Counted from the stretch's first letter, positions 25,572 to 35,397 are shown. The stretch is DNA of 64,000 nt from Dysgonamonadaceae bacterium (GCA_031272085.1 JAISUN010000038.1:17227-81226); one strand, 5' to 3'. The notes: generated by a model from the letters alone, not told the origin. Numbers and translations are program-made.

Positions 25572-25691
25572 CGGCGGGTTTTTGACTTCAAAAGGTTGAT
25601 TTTGCCGAATAATTGGACTAAACGGCTGAAAAACGCTTTTTTTTACGGAAAAAAGATTACTTTTTTGGAATAAAATACGAAAAAAAAAGTG

Positions 25692-25699
25692 TAATTTTG
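25692..25699 (+). promoter_or_regulatory. -7 promoter box of the second AraC gene
   Basis: TAATTTTG, consensus TAnnTTTG. The ATG begins only 5 bases after the box, so the transcript would have almost no leader. Confidence 0.6.
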
Positions 25700-25703
25700 C
25701 GGT

Positions 25704-26576
25704 ATGAATAAAAAGGCAACGCCCTTGACGTGGCAAATCGACGTCAAAAATAAACTGAAAAGCGAGAGTATCGGCAATGATTTCATCCTGTTTGAAGATT
25801 TTTCGGCTGCGCCGATGTTTATGTATCCTTTCAAACTGAATATGCTGATACTGCTGATTTGCGAAAGAGGCTCCGTGCGCGGAACAGTCGAGATGCAGCC
25901 TTACGACTTGTCGGCGCCCTTTGCCGTCATTATCCGGCCGAATCAGGTGATGCACTACGAATATATCAGCCCCGATTTTTCGGGACACTGCCTGATTATG
26001 TCCAACAGTTTTGCTTCCGAATTTTTGCCGAATATCGACAGGCAGTTGCTCATTGCATCGGCAATTCAGGAAAATCCTTTCGCTCAACTTGATAAAGAAG
26101 GACTGCGGTTTATCCGCCACTATTTTTTTCTGCTCAAAAAATTTATTGCGATGAGGGACAATCCCTATCGTTTGGGAATGGTAAAACATCTGACGATGGT
26201 GTTTTATTACTGGGCGCGTCCGCATTTTCAAGTGTCGCTCGAAACCGTCAAACAGCCTCGACAAGCCTTGCTGGCGGAGCAGTTTATAACGCTTGTGCGC
26301 GAAAATTACCGCAGCGAGCGCGATACGGCTTTTTATGCCGAAAAACTGTGCCTTACGTCCAAATATCTGTCGCAGGTAATCAAGTCGGCTACCGGCAAAT
26401 CGGCCTCCGACTGGATAGACGATTACGTGATTCTCGAAGCCCGCGCCCTGCTGAAATCGACGAATATGACAATCCAGCAAATCAGCGACGCGCTGAATTT
26501 CCCCTCGCAATCGTTCTTCGGAAAATATTTTAAGCGGATTGCCGGCGTTTCGCCGCGGGAGTATCGGCGGGGGTAG
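25704..26576 (+). CDS. AraC-family transcriptional regulator beside the efflux operon
   Basis: 290 residues. The N-terminal half is a cupin-like sensor (LILLICERGSVRGTVEMQPYDLSAPFAVIIRPNQVMHYEYIS). The C-terminal about 100 residues form a classical AraC domain: RSERDTAFYAEKLCLTSKYLSQVIKSATGKSASDW and TIQQISDALNFPSQSFFGKYFKRIAGVSPREYRR, ending in the canonical P-x-x-Y-R. It is divergent from the RND operon with 159 bases between start codons, the usual layout for a regulator of an efflux pump. The ATG is immediately after the -7 box; the next in-frame Met is at residue 37 or later, inside the sensor domain. Confidence 0.9.
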   Translation: MNKKATPLTWQIDVKNKLKSESIGNDFILFEDFSAAPMFMYPFKLNMLILLICERGSVRGTVEMQPYDLSAPFAVIIRPNQVMHYEYISPDFSGHCLIMSNSFASEFLPNIDRQLLIASAIQENPFAQLDKEGLRFIRHYFFLLKKFIAMRDNPYRLGMVKHLTMVFYYWARPHFQVSLETVKQPRQALLAEQFITLVRENYRSERDTAFYAEKLCLTSKYLSQVIKSATGKSASDWIDDYVILEARALLKSTNMTIQQISDALNFPSQSFFGKYFKRIAGVSPREYRRG

Positions 26577-26580
26577 GGCG

Positions 26581-26682
26581 CTGAATTACGACGACATCAG
26601 GCATTATCAGCGGATAATTGCAGTGCTGTGCGAAACGGAAAGGATAATGGGGGAGATAGATAATACAATTTTTTTACATTAA
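26581..26682 (+). pseudogene. Possible gene remnant
   Basis: An open stretch of 33 codons ending in TAA, without a usable start, in a different frame from the preceding AraC gene. It reads LNYDDIRHYQRIIAVLCETERIM, which looks like real helical protein rather than random sequence and is reminiscent of the C-terminus of some DNA-methylase/restriction proteins. Low confidence; it may be chance. Confidence 0.25.
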
Positions 26683-26690
26683 AATAAAAA

Positions 26691-27308
26691 ATGAAAATAA
26701 TCTGTGTAGCAATGAATTATGCCGCTCACGGCCGGGAGTTGCCCGATTTCGCCAAGCCGCAGGAGCCGGTCTTTTTTTTGAAGCCCGATACTGCGATTCT
26801 GAAAAATGGAAAACCGTTTTTTTTGCCTGATTTTTCGGAAGATATGCAATACGAAGCCGAAATTGTGGTGCAAATCGACCGGCTGGGGAAAAATATCGGA
26901 AGGCGCTTTGCCCATCGCTATTTTCACGATATTACGATAGGAATCGATATGACTGCCCGCGATTTGCAGCGGCGATTAAAGGAAAACGGCTTCCCTTGGG
27001 AGTTGAGCAAGGCTTTCGACTATTCGGCTGTGATTGGCGGTTTTATCCCGCTAGCAGAGGCCGGTGGGGACATAAACAACCTGCCTTTTCATCTCGAAAT
27101 TGACGGAAAAACAGTTCAGACGGGCAATACAGCCGATATGCTGTTCAAAATCGACGAACTGATTGAGTACGTCAGCCGCTATATCACGCTTCGAACCGGC
27201 GACCTGATTTTTACCGGAACTCCTGCCGGAGTGGGTAAAATCGCTGTCGGAAACCATTTGCAGGGATACGTCGGCGGGCAAAAATTGCTGGATTTCAGGA
27301 TAAAATAG
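26691..27308 (+). CDS. Fumarylacetoacetate hydrolase (FAH) family protein
   Basis: 205 residues, the short form of the family. Signatures: MKIICVAMNYAAHGRELPD at the start, the metal-binding acidic residues in MQYEAEIVVQID and IGIDMTARDLQRRLKENGFPWELSKAFDYSAV, and DLIFTGTPAGVGKIAVG near the C-terminus. Short FAH proteins include oxaloacetate decarboxylases, acylpyruvate hydrolases and hydratase/isomerases; the substrate cannot be told here. It precedes porU by 58 bases and may be co-transcribed with it. Confidence 0.9.
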   Translation: MKIICVAMNYAAHGRELPDFAKPQEPVFFLKPDTAILKNGKPFFLPDFSEDMQYEAEIVVQIDRLGKNIGRRFAHRYFHDITIGIDMTARDLQRRLKENGFPWELSKAFDYSAVIGGFIPLAEAGGDINNLPFHLEIDGKTVQTGNTADMLFKIDELIEYVSRYITLRTGDLIFTGTPAGVGKIAVGNHLQGYVGGQKLLDFRIK

Positions 27309-27366
27309 GCCTTATCAAAATATTTTGCCTAATTTTACGTTATTACAAGGTAGATTTTTTTGTAAA

Positions 27367-30300
27367 ATGAGGTTTTTTAAACATATTGCGCTTGCTCTGA
27401 CGCTGCCGCTGCTTTGCAGTTTCAGCCTTCGGGCGGATAACGACGGCAGCCGTTACGCTTCGTCGTCTGTCCTTGCGCAGGGCAAATGGGTGAAGTTGAA
27501 AATTACCGAAACCGGCGTCTATAAACTGACTTACGATGATATTAAGAAGCAGGGAATCGCTCCCGAAAAAGTGAAAATTTACGGCTACGGAGGCGCAATT
27601 CTCGACGAGGATTTTTCAAAACCTTATATCGACGACCTGCCCGAAGTTTCGGTTTATGTTAATAAAGGAGGCGACGGCGTTTTCAATTCGGGTGACTATC
27701 TGCTGTTTTACGGCCGCGGGCTTGTAAAATGGGATTACAACAAGACGACCGACGCTTACGAACATCTGAACAATCCTTATGCCGTAGAAACGTATTACTT
27801 TATGACAGAGGGCGATACGGGCGCAAAAGAGATGGGCGAAACCGTCGCGTTTTCGGGTGCGGACAAAACAGTTTCGGTTTTCGACGATTACGCTCTGCAC
27901 GAAAAGGACGAAGTCAGCGTCACAGGCAGCGGTCGCGAACTTTTCGGCGAGAATTTCGCCACTTCTGCTACGCAGAACTTCACGTTTTCCATTCCCGGAA
28001 TCACTTCCGATGAGGGAAAAGTCAGGCTGTCGTTTGCCGGCAGCCCGAAAGCGATTACTCCGGTTACGCTTTCTATTGACAATCAGCAAATTATAAATCA
28101 GCAAGTGCGGGTTCCGTCCGACACTTACTGGAAAGCATATTTAATTGACAAAACTGCCGCATGGACGGGCGATAAAAAGGAAAATACCTCTGTTTCAATA
28201 ACTTTCAATCCGACGGAAAAGGCTTTGGCCTATCTGAATTTCGTAGAGTTGAATATGAAGCGCACGCTGAAATTTTACGGTACGGCTTACACCTTTTTCC
28301 GCAGCCGCGAAAGTCTTTCATCTTCCGTAAGATACGAGATTGACAACGCTCCGGTAAACGCTCTGGTGTGGGATGTTACCGGGAATTTTGACGCAAGTTT
28401 GGTAAAAACCGAACTTTCCGGCGCGAAATTGAGTTTTTCGGCTCCCGCCGACGAACTTACTCTGCACGAATATGCGATGATTGATTTAAGCCGCCAGTTT
28501 CCAAGCCCCGAATTTGCGGGAACGCTTGAAAATCAGAATCTTCACGCTCTGTCGCAGACCGATATGCTGATTATTTCGCCGAAAATTTTCCTGTCGCAGG
28601 CCGAAATTCTTGCAGCGCGGCACCGCGCCGAGGGTTTGAGCGTTACCGTAGTTGACGACCGTTTGATTTTCAACGAATTTTCGTCGGGTACGGCCGACGC
28701 GACCGCTTACCGCCGTTTTGTGAAAATGTTTTACGACCGCGCCGCTTCCGAAGCCGAAAAGCCGAAATATCTGCTGTTCTTTGGCGACGGCATTTTCGAC
28801 AACCGCCATCTGTCGTCGGAAGCAAAAAAATTGGATTCAAGATTTTACCTTTTGACATATCAGGTCGAGGAATCGACAGACGAGAAAACATCTTATGGTT
28901 CAGACGATTACTTTGGTTATCTCGACGATTCCGAAGGCGCAACTTTCGGCCGCGGCGATTTGGATATCGGCATAGGTCGTTTTCCGGTAAGTTCCGTTGC
29001 GAAAGCCGAAGACGCGGTTGCAAAAGTGATTTCGTATATGGACGATACACAGCGCGGAATATGGAAAAACCGGCTTATTTTCACTGCCGACAATTCCGAT
29101 TCCAATATTGCGGGCGATAATTTTTGCAAACACGTTACGCAGGCCGACAGTTTGGCCAGATTTATGGAGCGGAATTACCCCGAATATACGCTGTATAAAT
29201 ATTATATGGACGCATATAAACCGGTGATAGTCAATGGAAAAACAAGTTTTCCAGACGCGAAAAAATCCTTTTTAAACACGCTTAACGAAGGCTGTTTCCT
29301 CGTAAATTATACCGGACACGGCAGCACAACATCGTGGTCGGCCGAAGATATGCTGCAAATAACCGACGTCCGCCAAATGAATTTCGAGAATTTGCCGCTC
29401 TGGATAACGGCTACCTGCGATTTCGGCTGGTACGACCGCATAGAAACATCGGCCGGCGAAGAGGCTTTCCTGAACAGCAAAAGCGGGGCAATCGCGCTGT
29501 TTACCACAAGCCGCGTGGTTTCGTCGGACAATAATTATTATATCAACGCACAACTTATCCGCAACCTGTTCCGCAAAAACAGCGACGGCAAACACCTGCG
29601 GCTGGGCGACGTGTTGCGCGAAAGCAAAAATTATCTGACCTACGATATGAATAAACTGAACTATGTCCTGCTCGGCGACCCCGCCCTGATGCTGAATTAT
29701 CCCGACGGCGGAATACGTTTGGAAAGCATCAACGGCGAAGAAGTTTCGGACGATAAAACTTTTACATTCAAGGCATTAGACAGGATAACAATAACAGGCT
29801 CGATAATCGAACCCGACGGCGAAAAATCATCGACTTTCTACGGCGACCTGAACATCGCAATTTACGACAGCAAGCAAACCATAGAATCCGTTACGACTTC
29901 CGACGCCAACGGGCATTTTTACTATACCGACTATCCGAATATGATTTACAGCGGAAAAGGGCAGGTAGAGAACGGTTCGTTTTCTTTTACCTTTACCGTT
30001 CCGCTCGATATTTCATACACTTCGGCTTCGGGATTGATGAATTTTTACGCTTCCGACGCTACCCGAAATATGGACGCCAGTGGCAGTTTCAGCAATTACA
30101 TCCTTTCAGGGACGGGCAACAGCGAGGGCAGCGAACTCGGCCCCGAAATCGAAGCGATGTACCTCAATACCGATGCTTTCCGCGACGGCGACAAGGTTAA
30201 CGAAACCCCGTTTTTTGTGGCCTATCTGTTCGACGAAGACGGCATAAACCGCTCCGGAAGCGGGCTTGGCCACGATATTTCGCTGAACATCGACGGCAAC

Positions 30301-30792
30301 CGCAACCTGACTTACAACCTGAACGCCAATTACGAGTTTCTGGATGAAACGAGCGGCTACGTAGGCTATTCCATTCCTGCTCTGGCTGCGGGAAAGCACC
30401 GCCTTTACTTCCGCGTTTGGGATGTGAGGAACAATACTACGCTCGATTCTCTGAATTTTGAAGTCGTAAACGCCTATAAACCCGAACTTTTCAGCATCGA
30501 AGCAAGGCAAAATCCGGCTCGGACAAGCACGTGGTTTTACCTGTCGCACAATGTTCCCGAAACACAACTCGAAGCCGATTTCCGGGTTTTCAATCTCAAC
30601 GGCAACCTCGTTTGGAGCAAGCAGGAAAAAGGCTCTTCCTCGTTCCTGAACTACTATCCGGTTGAGTGGAACCTCACTAACAATGCGGGAAACCGCGTTC
30701 CGGCCGGAGTTTATATTTTCCGCGCCGCAATCCGCACCGCGACGAGTTCCGAAGTAACAAAAGGCAAAAAAATTATAGTTTTGGCACAATAA
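27367..30792 (+). CDS. porU: Type IX secretion system sortase PorU (C25 peptidase)
   Basis: 1141 residues from the ATG at 27367 with a signal peptide (IALALTLPLLCSFSLRAD). The N-terminal beta-domain contains GVYKLTYDDIKKQGI and LLFYGRG. The central gingipain-type C25 peptidase domain has YLLFFGDGIFDNR, catalytic His651 in VNYTGHGSTTSW and catalytic Cys684 in WITATCDFGWYDR. LGDPALMLNYPDGGI closes the domain, and a C-terminal beta-rich part ends with GVYIFRAAIR. PorU removes the C-terminal signal of T9SS cargo at the cell surface and attaches cargo to lipopolysaccharide. The order porU-porV-ispF matches Porphyromonas gingivalis. Confidence 0.95.
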   Translation: MRFFKHIALALTLPLLCSFSLRADNDGSRYASSSVLAQGKWVKLKITETGVYKLTYDDIKKQGIAPEKVKIYGYGGAILDEDFSKPYIDDLPEVSVYVNKGGDGVFNSGDYLLFYGRGLVKWDYNKTTDAYEHLNNPYAVETYYFMTEGDTGAKEMGETVAFSGADKTVSVFDDYALHEKDEVSVTGSGRELFGENFATSATQNFTFSIPGITSDEGKVRLSFAGSPKAITPVTLSIDNQQIINQQVRVPSDTYWKAYLIDKTAAWTGDKKENTSVSITFNPTEKALAYLNFVELNMKRTLKFYGTAYTFFRSRESLSSSVRYEIDNAPVNALVWDVTGNFDASLVKTELSGAKLSFSAPADELTLHEYAMIDLSRQFPSPEFAGTLENQNLHALSQTDMLIISPKIFLSQAEILAARHRAEGLSVTVVDDRLIFNEFSSGTADATAYRRFVKMFYDRAASEAEKPKYLLFFGDGIFDNRHLSSEAKKLDSRFYLLTYQVEESTDEKTSYGSDDYFGYLDDSEGATFGRGDLDIGIGRFPVSSVAKAEDAVAKVISYMDDTQRGIWKNRLIFTADNSDSNIAGDNFCKHVTQADSLARFMERNYPEYTLYKYYMDAYKPVIVNGKTSFPDAKKSFLNTLNEGCFLVNYTGHGSTTSWSAEDMLQITDVRQMNFENLPLWITATCDFGWYDRIETSAGEEAFLNSKSGAIALFTTSRVVSSDNNYYINAQLIRNLFRKNSDGKHLRLGDVLRESKNYLTYDMNKLNYVLLGDPALMLNYPDGGIRLESINGEEVSDDKTFTFKALDRITITGSIIEPDGEKSSTFYGDLNIAIYDSKQTIESVTTSDANGHFYYTDYPNMIYSGKGQVENGSFSFTFTVPLDISYTSASGLMNFYASDATRNMDASGSFSNYILSGTGNSEGSELGPEIEAMYLNTDAFRDGDKVNETPFFVAYLFDEDGINRSGSGLGHDISLNIDGNRNLTYNLNANYEFLDETSGYVGYSIPALAAGKHRLYFRVWDVRNNTTLDSLNFEVVNAYKPELFSIEARQNPARTSTWFYLSHNVPETQLEADFRVFNLNGNLVWSKQEKGSSSFLNYYPVEWNLTNNAGNRVPAGVYIFRAAIRTATSSEVTKGKKIIVLAQ

Positions 30793-30833
30793 AAGCGGCT
30801 TTACGCTGTTTATTAATATACAAAAATTAAATA

Positions 30834-32003
30834 ATGAACAAAACGAGAAAAACAATAATTGCATTACTTGCGCTCGCATTTCCGCTGACAGCGGCTGCGG
30901 ACGACAACGACAAAGATTATTTCAACCCGCTGCAAACCGGAGTTCCCTCGCTGACTATCGCTCCCGATGCGAGAAGCAGCGGTATGGGCGACGTGGGCGC
31001 GGCTACCGAACCCGACGTCTGGTCGCAGCATTGGAATCCGGCCAAAAACGTGTTCAATTACAGCAAAGCCGGAATCGGAGTTTCTTACACTCCATGGTTG
31101 AGCAGTTTGGTTAATGATATTGATATGGCCTATCTTTCAGGCTTTTACAAACCTTCGCAAGACGAAAACTGGGCCTTGTCGGCTTCTCTGCGCTACTTTT
31201 CGCTCGGCGAAATAGTGATGACCGACTGGAACGGCGACCAGATAATGGCCGTCAATCCCTACGAAATGGCCGTCGATTTCGGCGGTTCGATAAAGACTTC
31301 CGACGTTTTCTCTATCGGAGCCTCTTTCCGCTATATCCGCTCCGATTTGGGGCCGGGAACCGAAGAACTTTATCCCGGAAATGCAATGGCTGCCGACCTT
31401 GGATTTTATTACAACAACTACGTTATGCTCGGCAACAGCGAAAGCCTGCTCGGAATGGGGCTTGTCCTCTCGAATCTCGGCTCGAAAATCTCTTACGACG
31501 ACGGCAACACCAATAACTTCTTGCCCGCAAATCTGCGTCTGGGAACCTCTTTCCTGTATCCGATGGACGATTACAACACCATTTCGTTGAGCCTCGACCT
31601 GAATAAATACCTGACTCCTACGCCGCCGAATACCGAAAATATGACCGCCGAAGAAAAACAGGCCGCTCTGAACAAATATTTTGGAACCTCGCCTCTGACC
31701 GGGGCCTTGCAGTCGTTTTCCGATGCGCCTAACGGTTTGCGGGAAGAACTTCAAGAGATAACTTATTCTGTTGGAGCCGAATACGCCTACCGCAACCAGT
31801 TCTTTTTCCGCGGAGGTTATTTCTACGAAAATCCGAATAAGGGAACGCGGCAGTATTTCACTGTCGGAGCCGGATTCAGGCTCACCGCTTTTGAACTCGG
31901 CGTTTCCTACCTCATATCGACTGTTCCTTCCAATGCGCTTGACCAGACTTTGCGGTTCTCGTTGAGTTTCGATATGGACGGCCTTAAAAACCTCACAAGA
32001 TAG
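30834..32003 (+). CDS. porV: Type IX secretion outer-membrane protein PorV (LptO)
   Basis: 389 residues with a signal peptide and FadL-like beta-barrel features. The family start is recognisable after the signal: GVPSLTIAPDARSSGMGDVGAATEPDVWSQHWNPAK. The barrel ends with LDQTLRFSLSFDM. PorV shuttles cargo from the SprA translocon to PorU and forms part of the attachment complex. It lies 41 bases after porU, and its TAG is immediately followed by the ispF ATG. Confidence 0.95.
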   Translation: MNKTRKTIIALLALAFPLTAAADDNDKDYFNPLQTGVPSLTIAPDARSSGMGDVGAATEPDVWSQHWNPAKNVFNYSKAGIGVSYTPWLSSLVNDIDMAYLSGFYKPSQDENWALSASLRYFSLGEIVMTDWNGDQIMAVNPYEMAVDFGGSIKTSDVFSIGASFRYIRSDLGPGTEELYPGNAMAADLGFYYNNYVMLGNSESLLGMGLVLSNLGSKISYDDGNTNNFLPANLRLGTSFLYPMDDYNTISLSLDLNKYLTPTPPNTENMTAEEKQAALNKYFGTSPLTGALQSFSDAPNGLREELQEITYSVGAEYAYRNQFFFRGGYFYENPNKGTRQYFTVGAGFRLTAFELGVSYLISTVPSNALDQTLRFSLSFDMDGLKNLTR

Positions 32004-32486
32004 ATGGAAAAAATTCGCGTAGGTTTTGGATACGACGTTCATCGTTTCGCCGATGGCCGGGAATTGTGGCTCGGAGGCGTTAAAATCCCCTTTGAGCGCG
32101 GACTTGACGGACATTCCGACGCCGATGTGCTGATTCACGCGCTTTGCGACGCCATGCTTGGAGCCGCCGACTTGCGCGATATAGGATTTCATTTTCCGGA
32201 TAATAAAGAAGAATTTCACAATATCGACAGCAAAATTTTACTGAAACGCACCGTCGATTTGCTCGCGTCAAAATCCTACCGGCTTGGAAATGCCGATATT
32301 ACCGTTTGCGCCGAGCGTCCGCGCCTGAACGTTTACATTCCCCGGATGAAATCCTGCCTTGCCGACGTGATGAACGCCGAGCCTGACGACATTTCCATAA
32401 AAGCCACAACATCCGAAAAAATGGGATTTGTAGGTCGCGAAGAAGGCGTCGCCGCCTATGCTGTCGTGCTGATTTTCAAGGAGTAA
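32004..32486 (+). CDS. ispF: 2-C-methyl-D-erythritol 2,4-cyclodiphosphate synthase
   Basis: 160 residues, the standard length. It forms the cyclic diphosphate in the MEP isoprenoid pathway. Metal-binding residues are in GYDVHRF (Asp-x-His) and DGHSDADVLIHALCDAMLGAA, followed by DIGFHFPDN; the C-terminal part has KATTSEKMGFVGREEGVAAYAVVLI. It abuts porV with no spacer, so its expression is tied to the secretion genes. The gene ends 4 bases from the convergent GH31 stop. Confidence 0.97.
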   Translation: MEKIRVGFGYDVHRFADGRELWLGGVKIPFERGLDGHSDADVLIHALCDAMLGAADLRDIGFHFPDNKEEFHNIDSKILLKRTVDLLASKSYRLGNADITVCAERPRLNVYIPRMKSCLADVMNAEPDDISIKATTSEKMGFVGREEGVAAYAVVLIFKE

Positions 32487-32490
32487 AACC

Positions 32491-35349
32491 CTATTTCAAC
32501 TCAACTTTCTGCAATTTTCCCGTATAATAGACCGAAACGCCGGTATCGGGAGCGTCGATTCCCAGCGGCTTGTCCTTTGAAATCAGGATGATTTTGAAAT
32601 TCCGGTTTTTCTTCATCCCCGGAAACTGCCCGCTGCGTGCGCCTATTGTCAGCAAATTGTTCTTTTCGCTGTACGAAAACTGGATTTCGGAATACAGGCC
32701 TTTTTCGTAATTGTAGTTCAATCCCTCGTCTTCGTAAAGCGTGAAACTGCCGTCGCTGCCTGCATAGACAAAAATTGTCAGGTCGTTTTGTTCCTCCGAA
32801 GTACTTTGGATTATGTCGCCCGTCGGAATTATCGAACCGGCCGGAACAAATAGCGGAATACGGTTGTAAGGCGCATCAGCAGCCATATTTCCCCCGCCCT
32901 GAAAGGCTTTCCCCAAATAAAAATCGTACCAGATTTTCCCTTCCGGCAAATAAACTTCGCGGGTTCTGGCTTTATATTCATAAACTGGATTAACCAAAAT
33001 AGCGGGGCCGAACATATACTGGTCGCCGATAGAGAGCGTGTTTCGGTCTTGCCCGAAATCCATCGCCAACGGCCGCATTATGGTGTAATCGTCGAAATGA
33101 GACATACCCGCCAAAGAATAAATATACGGCATCAGCCGGTAGCGCAAACGGTTGTAATACAGCATAGAAGCGTAAGCCGGATGCGATTCGGGAGCAATAT
33201 TCCAAGGTTCGCGATAAGGATATTGCCCGTGGGAACGGAAAATGGGAGCAAAAGCACCGAACTGATGCCAGCGGTTGTTCAATTCCCGCCATTCATCAAG
33301 GTCGGACGAGCCTTCGCGGGCAGTTTCGTAGCGGTGTTCAACGCAAAAACCGCCGTCGTCCATTGTCCAGTATGGATTTCCGGCTATCGAAAAGTTAAGT
33401 CCGGCCGAAATCTGGGCTTTCATATCTTCCCAGCGCGTGCCGATGTCGCCACTCCAAATTACGGCAGCATATTTCTGCGAGCCGGCAAAGCCCGACCGCG
33501 TCAGCAGGAAAATGCGAGTATCTTTGTTAGTCGAGCGTTGGCCTTCGTAAATCGCCTTGGCGTTCATCAGGCCGTAGGCGTTGAAATATCTTGTTGAAGA
33601 ACCCAGAACAGTAGGATTCATCAAGGCTTTGCGGTAGTCCATATCGGCGTTGGAAAGAATATCGGGTTCGGGAGCGTCCATCCACCACGCGTCGAAGCCG
33701 CGCCAGTAAAGTTTTTCGTTCATCTGCTTCCAGAAAAGCCGGCGTGCGCCCTCGCTGAAAGCGTCGTAAAACGAGCCGACGTAGCCTTTTCCAATCCAGT
33801 CGCGGATGCTGTCCCTGACGGCGCGGCGGAACATCCATCCCTGCTCGTCGAACTGCCGGTAATGCTCTGTGGTACAGTAAAATTTAGGCCATACCGAAAT
33901 CATTATCCGTCCGTTAAGCCGGTGAATTTGCTCGACCATAGCCGTAGGGTCGGGAAAGCGGGCAAAATCGAAATCGTGGCTGCCCCAAGCGTCTTCCGGC
34001 CAGTACGACCAGTCCTGAACAATGTTGTCGATGGGGATTTGCCGCTGCCGAAACTCATTAAATGTCGAAATCAGTTCTTCCTGCGTTTTATAGCGTTCGC
34101 GGCTTTGCCAGTAGCCCATAGCCCATTTCGGCATAACCTGCGCTTTGCCGGTAACGGCGCGGTATCCGGCTATGACGTCGTCCATAATGTCGCCGCGGAT
34201 GAAATAATAATCTATTTGGTCGCCTATTTCCGACCAGAACGAGAGTTTGTTCTGTTCCTCGTCGGGAACGGGACTTAACGCTTTCAGGCCGATGTATGAA
34301 ACTCCGCCGTCGGGCTTCCACTCGATTTTCAGTTTGTGCTTTTTCCCGGCGGTCATTTCGGCCGAAAATTTCCAGGAATTGGGATTCCACGCCGTGCGCC
34401 AACGCTCGGCCACGACAAGCGAATCGTCGAGCCAAACCTTGGTATATCCGGCATAATAGAGCAAAAAGCGGTAAATGCCCGATTCCTTGGGCTGCAACCA
34501 GCCTTCCCAGACAATTTGGGAGTTGTAGAACTGGAATTTCGGCGGAAAATTTTTCACGCTTTCCAGATTTTCGTAATCAATCAGGCTTTCACGCCTTTCG
34601 AGCGGAGTTTTTTTGCCGCTTTGGAGGTAAGAGGCTGTCAGGGCGCCTTCTTTCCCTTTTTTATCGTATAGCGTAAACTGGTCTAAATTAGCGTATTCGC
34701 GGGGGTCGCCGAAGCGGGTAAGCGAATAATTATCCCAGAGCAGGCCGTAATTTTTATTTGAAACGACGAAAGGCACGGAAACTTTCGTATTGTACTGATA
34801 CAGAGTTTCATTCTTGCCTTTGTAATTAAACTCGCCGGACTGGTGCTGTCCAAGTCCGTAAAAAGCCTCGTCGTCGGGCGATTCAAAAATCTGGCGGACG
34901 GAACAGGCTTTTTCCCCGTCAATTTCAATTTCATTGAACGATTTTCCGCCGCCGCGGTTTTCGGCCAAAATCACGTTTCCCGCCTTGTCGGTAAAGACGA
35001 TTTCGCCCGTTGCAAGCGAAACGCGGGCAATGATTGTGGCAGTAGTCAAAATCGCTTCATCAGCCGAAACCTTGTATTTCCATCCTTTATTTGCCGTTGA
35101 AACGTAGGCCGCAATCAAGCCGGGGCGCGACGAAAACTCGTCGGAAGGCGTTGCCGAAACGCGAATCACGTCGGCATTAATCACTTGCAGGCGCAAAGCC
35201 TTGGCTCCGCCCGATTTGGCAGCCTCTAAATAGACAGTTATTCCATCGGCATTTTTTACGACAGGAGCAGAATACAATGTTGCAGTACAAACATTTAGCG
35301 CCAAAACAGAGAATATGGCGCAAGTCATCCCGATAATTGAATTTTTCAT
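32491..35349 (-). CDS. Glycoside hydrolase family 31 (alpha-xylosidase type) with PA14 insert
   Basis: 952 residues with a signal peptide. An N-terminal beta-sandwich is interrupted at about residues 260-370 by a PA14 module (IVWEGWLQPKESGIYRFLLYYAGYTKVWLDD). The (beta/alpha)8 catalytic domain has IDNIVQDWSYWP, nucleophile Asp558 in FDAWWMDAPEPD and acid/base Asp635 in WSGDIGTRWEDM. PA14-bearing GH31 enzymes of Bacteroidota are typically alpha-xylosidases acting on xyloglucan fragments, so that specificity is inferred. It has its own -7 promoter and no adjacent SusC/D genes. Confidence 0.92.
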   Translation of the reverse strand: MKNSIIGMTCAIFSVLALNVCTATLYSAPVVKNADGITVYLEAAKSGGAKALRLQVINADVIRVSATPSDEFSSRPGLIAAYVSTANKGWKYKVSADEAILTTATIIARVSLATGEIVFTDKAGNVILAENRGGGKSFNEIEIDGEKACSVRQIFESPDDEAFYGLGQHQSGEFNYKGKNETLYQYNTKVSVPFVVSNKNYGLLWDNYSLTRFGDPREYANLDQFTLYDKKGKEGALTASYLQSGKKTPLERRESLIDYENLESVKNFPPKFQFYNSQIVWEGWLQPKESGIYRFLLYYAGYTKVWLDDSLVVAERWRTAWNPNSWKFSAEMTAGKKHKLKIEWKPDGGVSYIGLKALSPVPDEEQNKLSFWSEIGDQIDYYFIRGDIMDDVIAGYRAVTGKAQVMPKWAMGYWQSRERYKTQEELISTFNEFRQRQIPIDNIVQDWSYWPEDAWGSHDFDFARFPDPTAMVEQIHRLNGRIMISVWPKFYCTTEHYRQFDEQGWMFRRAVRDSIRDWIGKGYVGSFYDAFSEGARRLFWKQMNEKLYWRGFDAWWMDAPEPDILSNADMDYRKALMNPTVLGSSTRYFNAYGLMNAKAIYEGQRSTNKDTRIFLLTRSGFAGSQKYAAVIWSGDIGTRWEDMKAQISAGLNFSIAGNPYWTMDDGGFCVEHRYETAREGSSDLDEWRELNNRWHQFGAFAPIFRSHGQYPYREPWNIAPESHPAYASMLYYNRLRYRLMPYIYSLAGMSHFDDYTIMRPLAMDFGQDRNTLSIGDQYMFGPAILVNPVYEYKARTREVYLPEGKIWYDFYLGKAFQGGGNMAADAPYNRIPLFVPAGSIIPTGDIIQSTSEEQNDLTIFVYAGSDGSFTLYEDEGLNYNYEKGLYSEIQFSYSEKNNLLTIGARSGQFPGMKKNRNFKIILISKDKPLGIDAPDTGVSVYYTGKLQKVELK

Positions 35350-35389
35350 GGAGTCGTTTTACATTAATTAGTTATTTCCTTTTCAATGA

Positions 35390-35397
35390 CAAAGATA
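35390..35397 (-). promoter_or_regulatory. -7 promoter box of GH31
   Basis: Minus strand TATCTTTG, consensus TAnnTTTG, 41 bases before the ATG. Confidence 0.7.

Noticed and set aside
25548-26510. 320-codon open frame opposite the second AraC gene
   Set aside because: Covers the efflux promoter and the regulator; composition is that of an antisense shadow.
27325-27366. Longer PorU start at a TTG
   Set aside because: The ATG at 27367 gives a clean signal peptide; the extension adds unrelated residues before it.
31137-32219. 360-codon open frame on the minus strand opposite porV/ispF
   Set aside because: It lies wholly opposite two confidently identified genes, has no family motif and is explained by their codon bias.
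27367-32486. porU-porV-ispF order as a novel linkage
   Set aside because: The same order is known in Porphyromonas gingivalis, so it is ordinary for this phylum.
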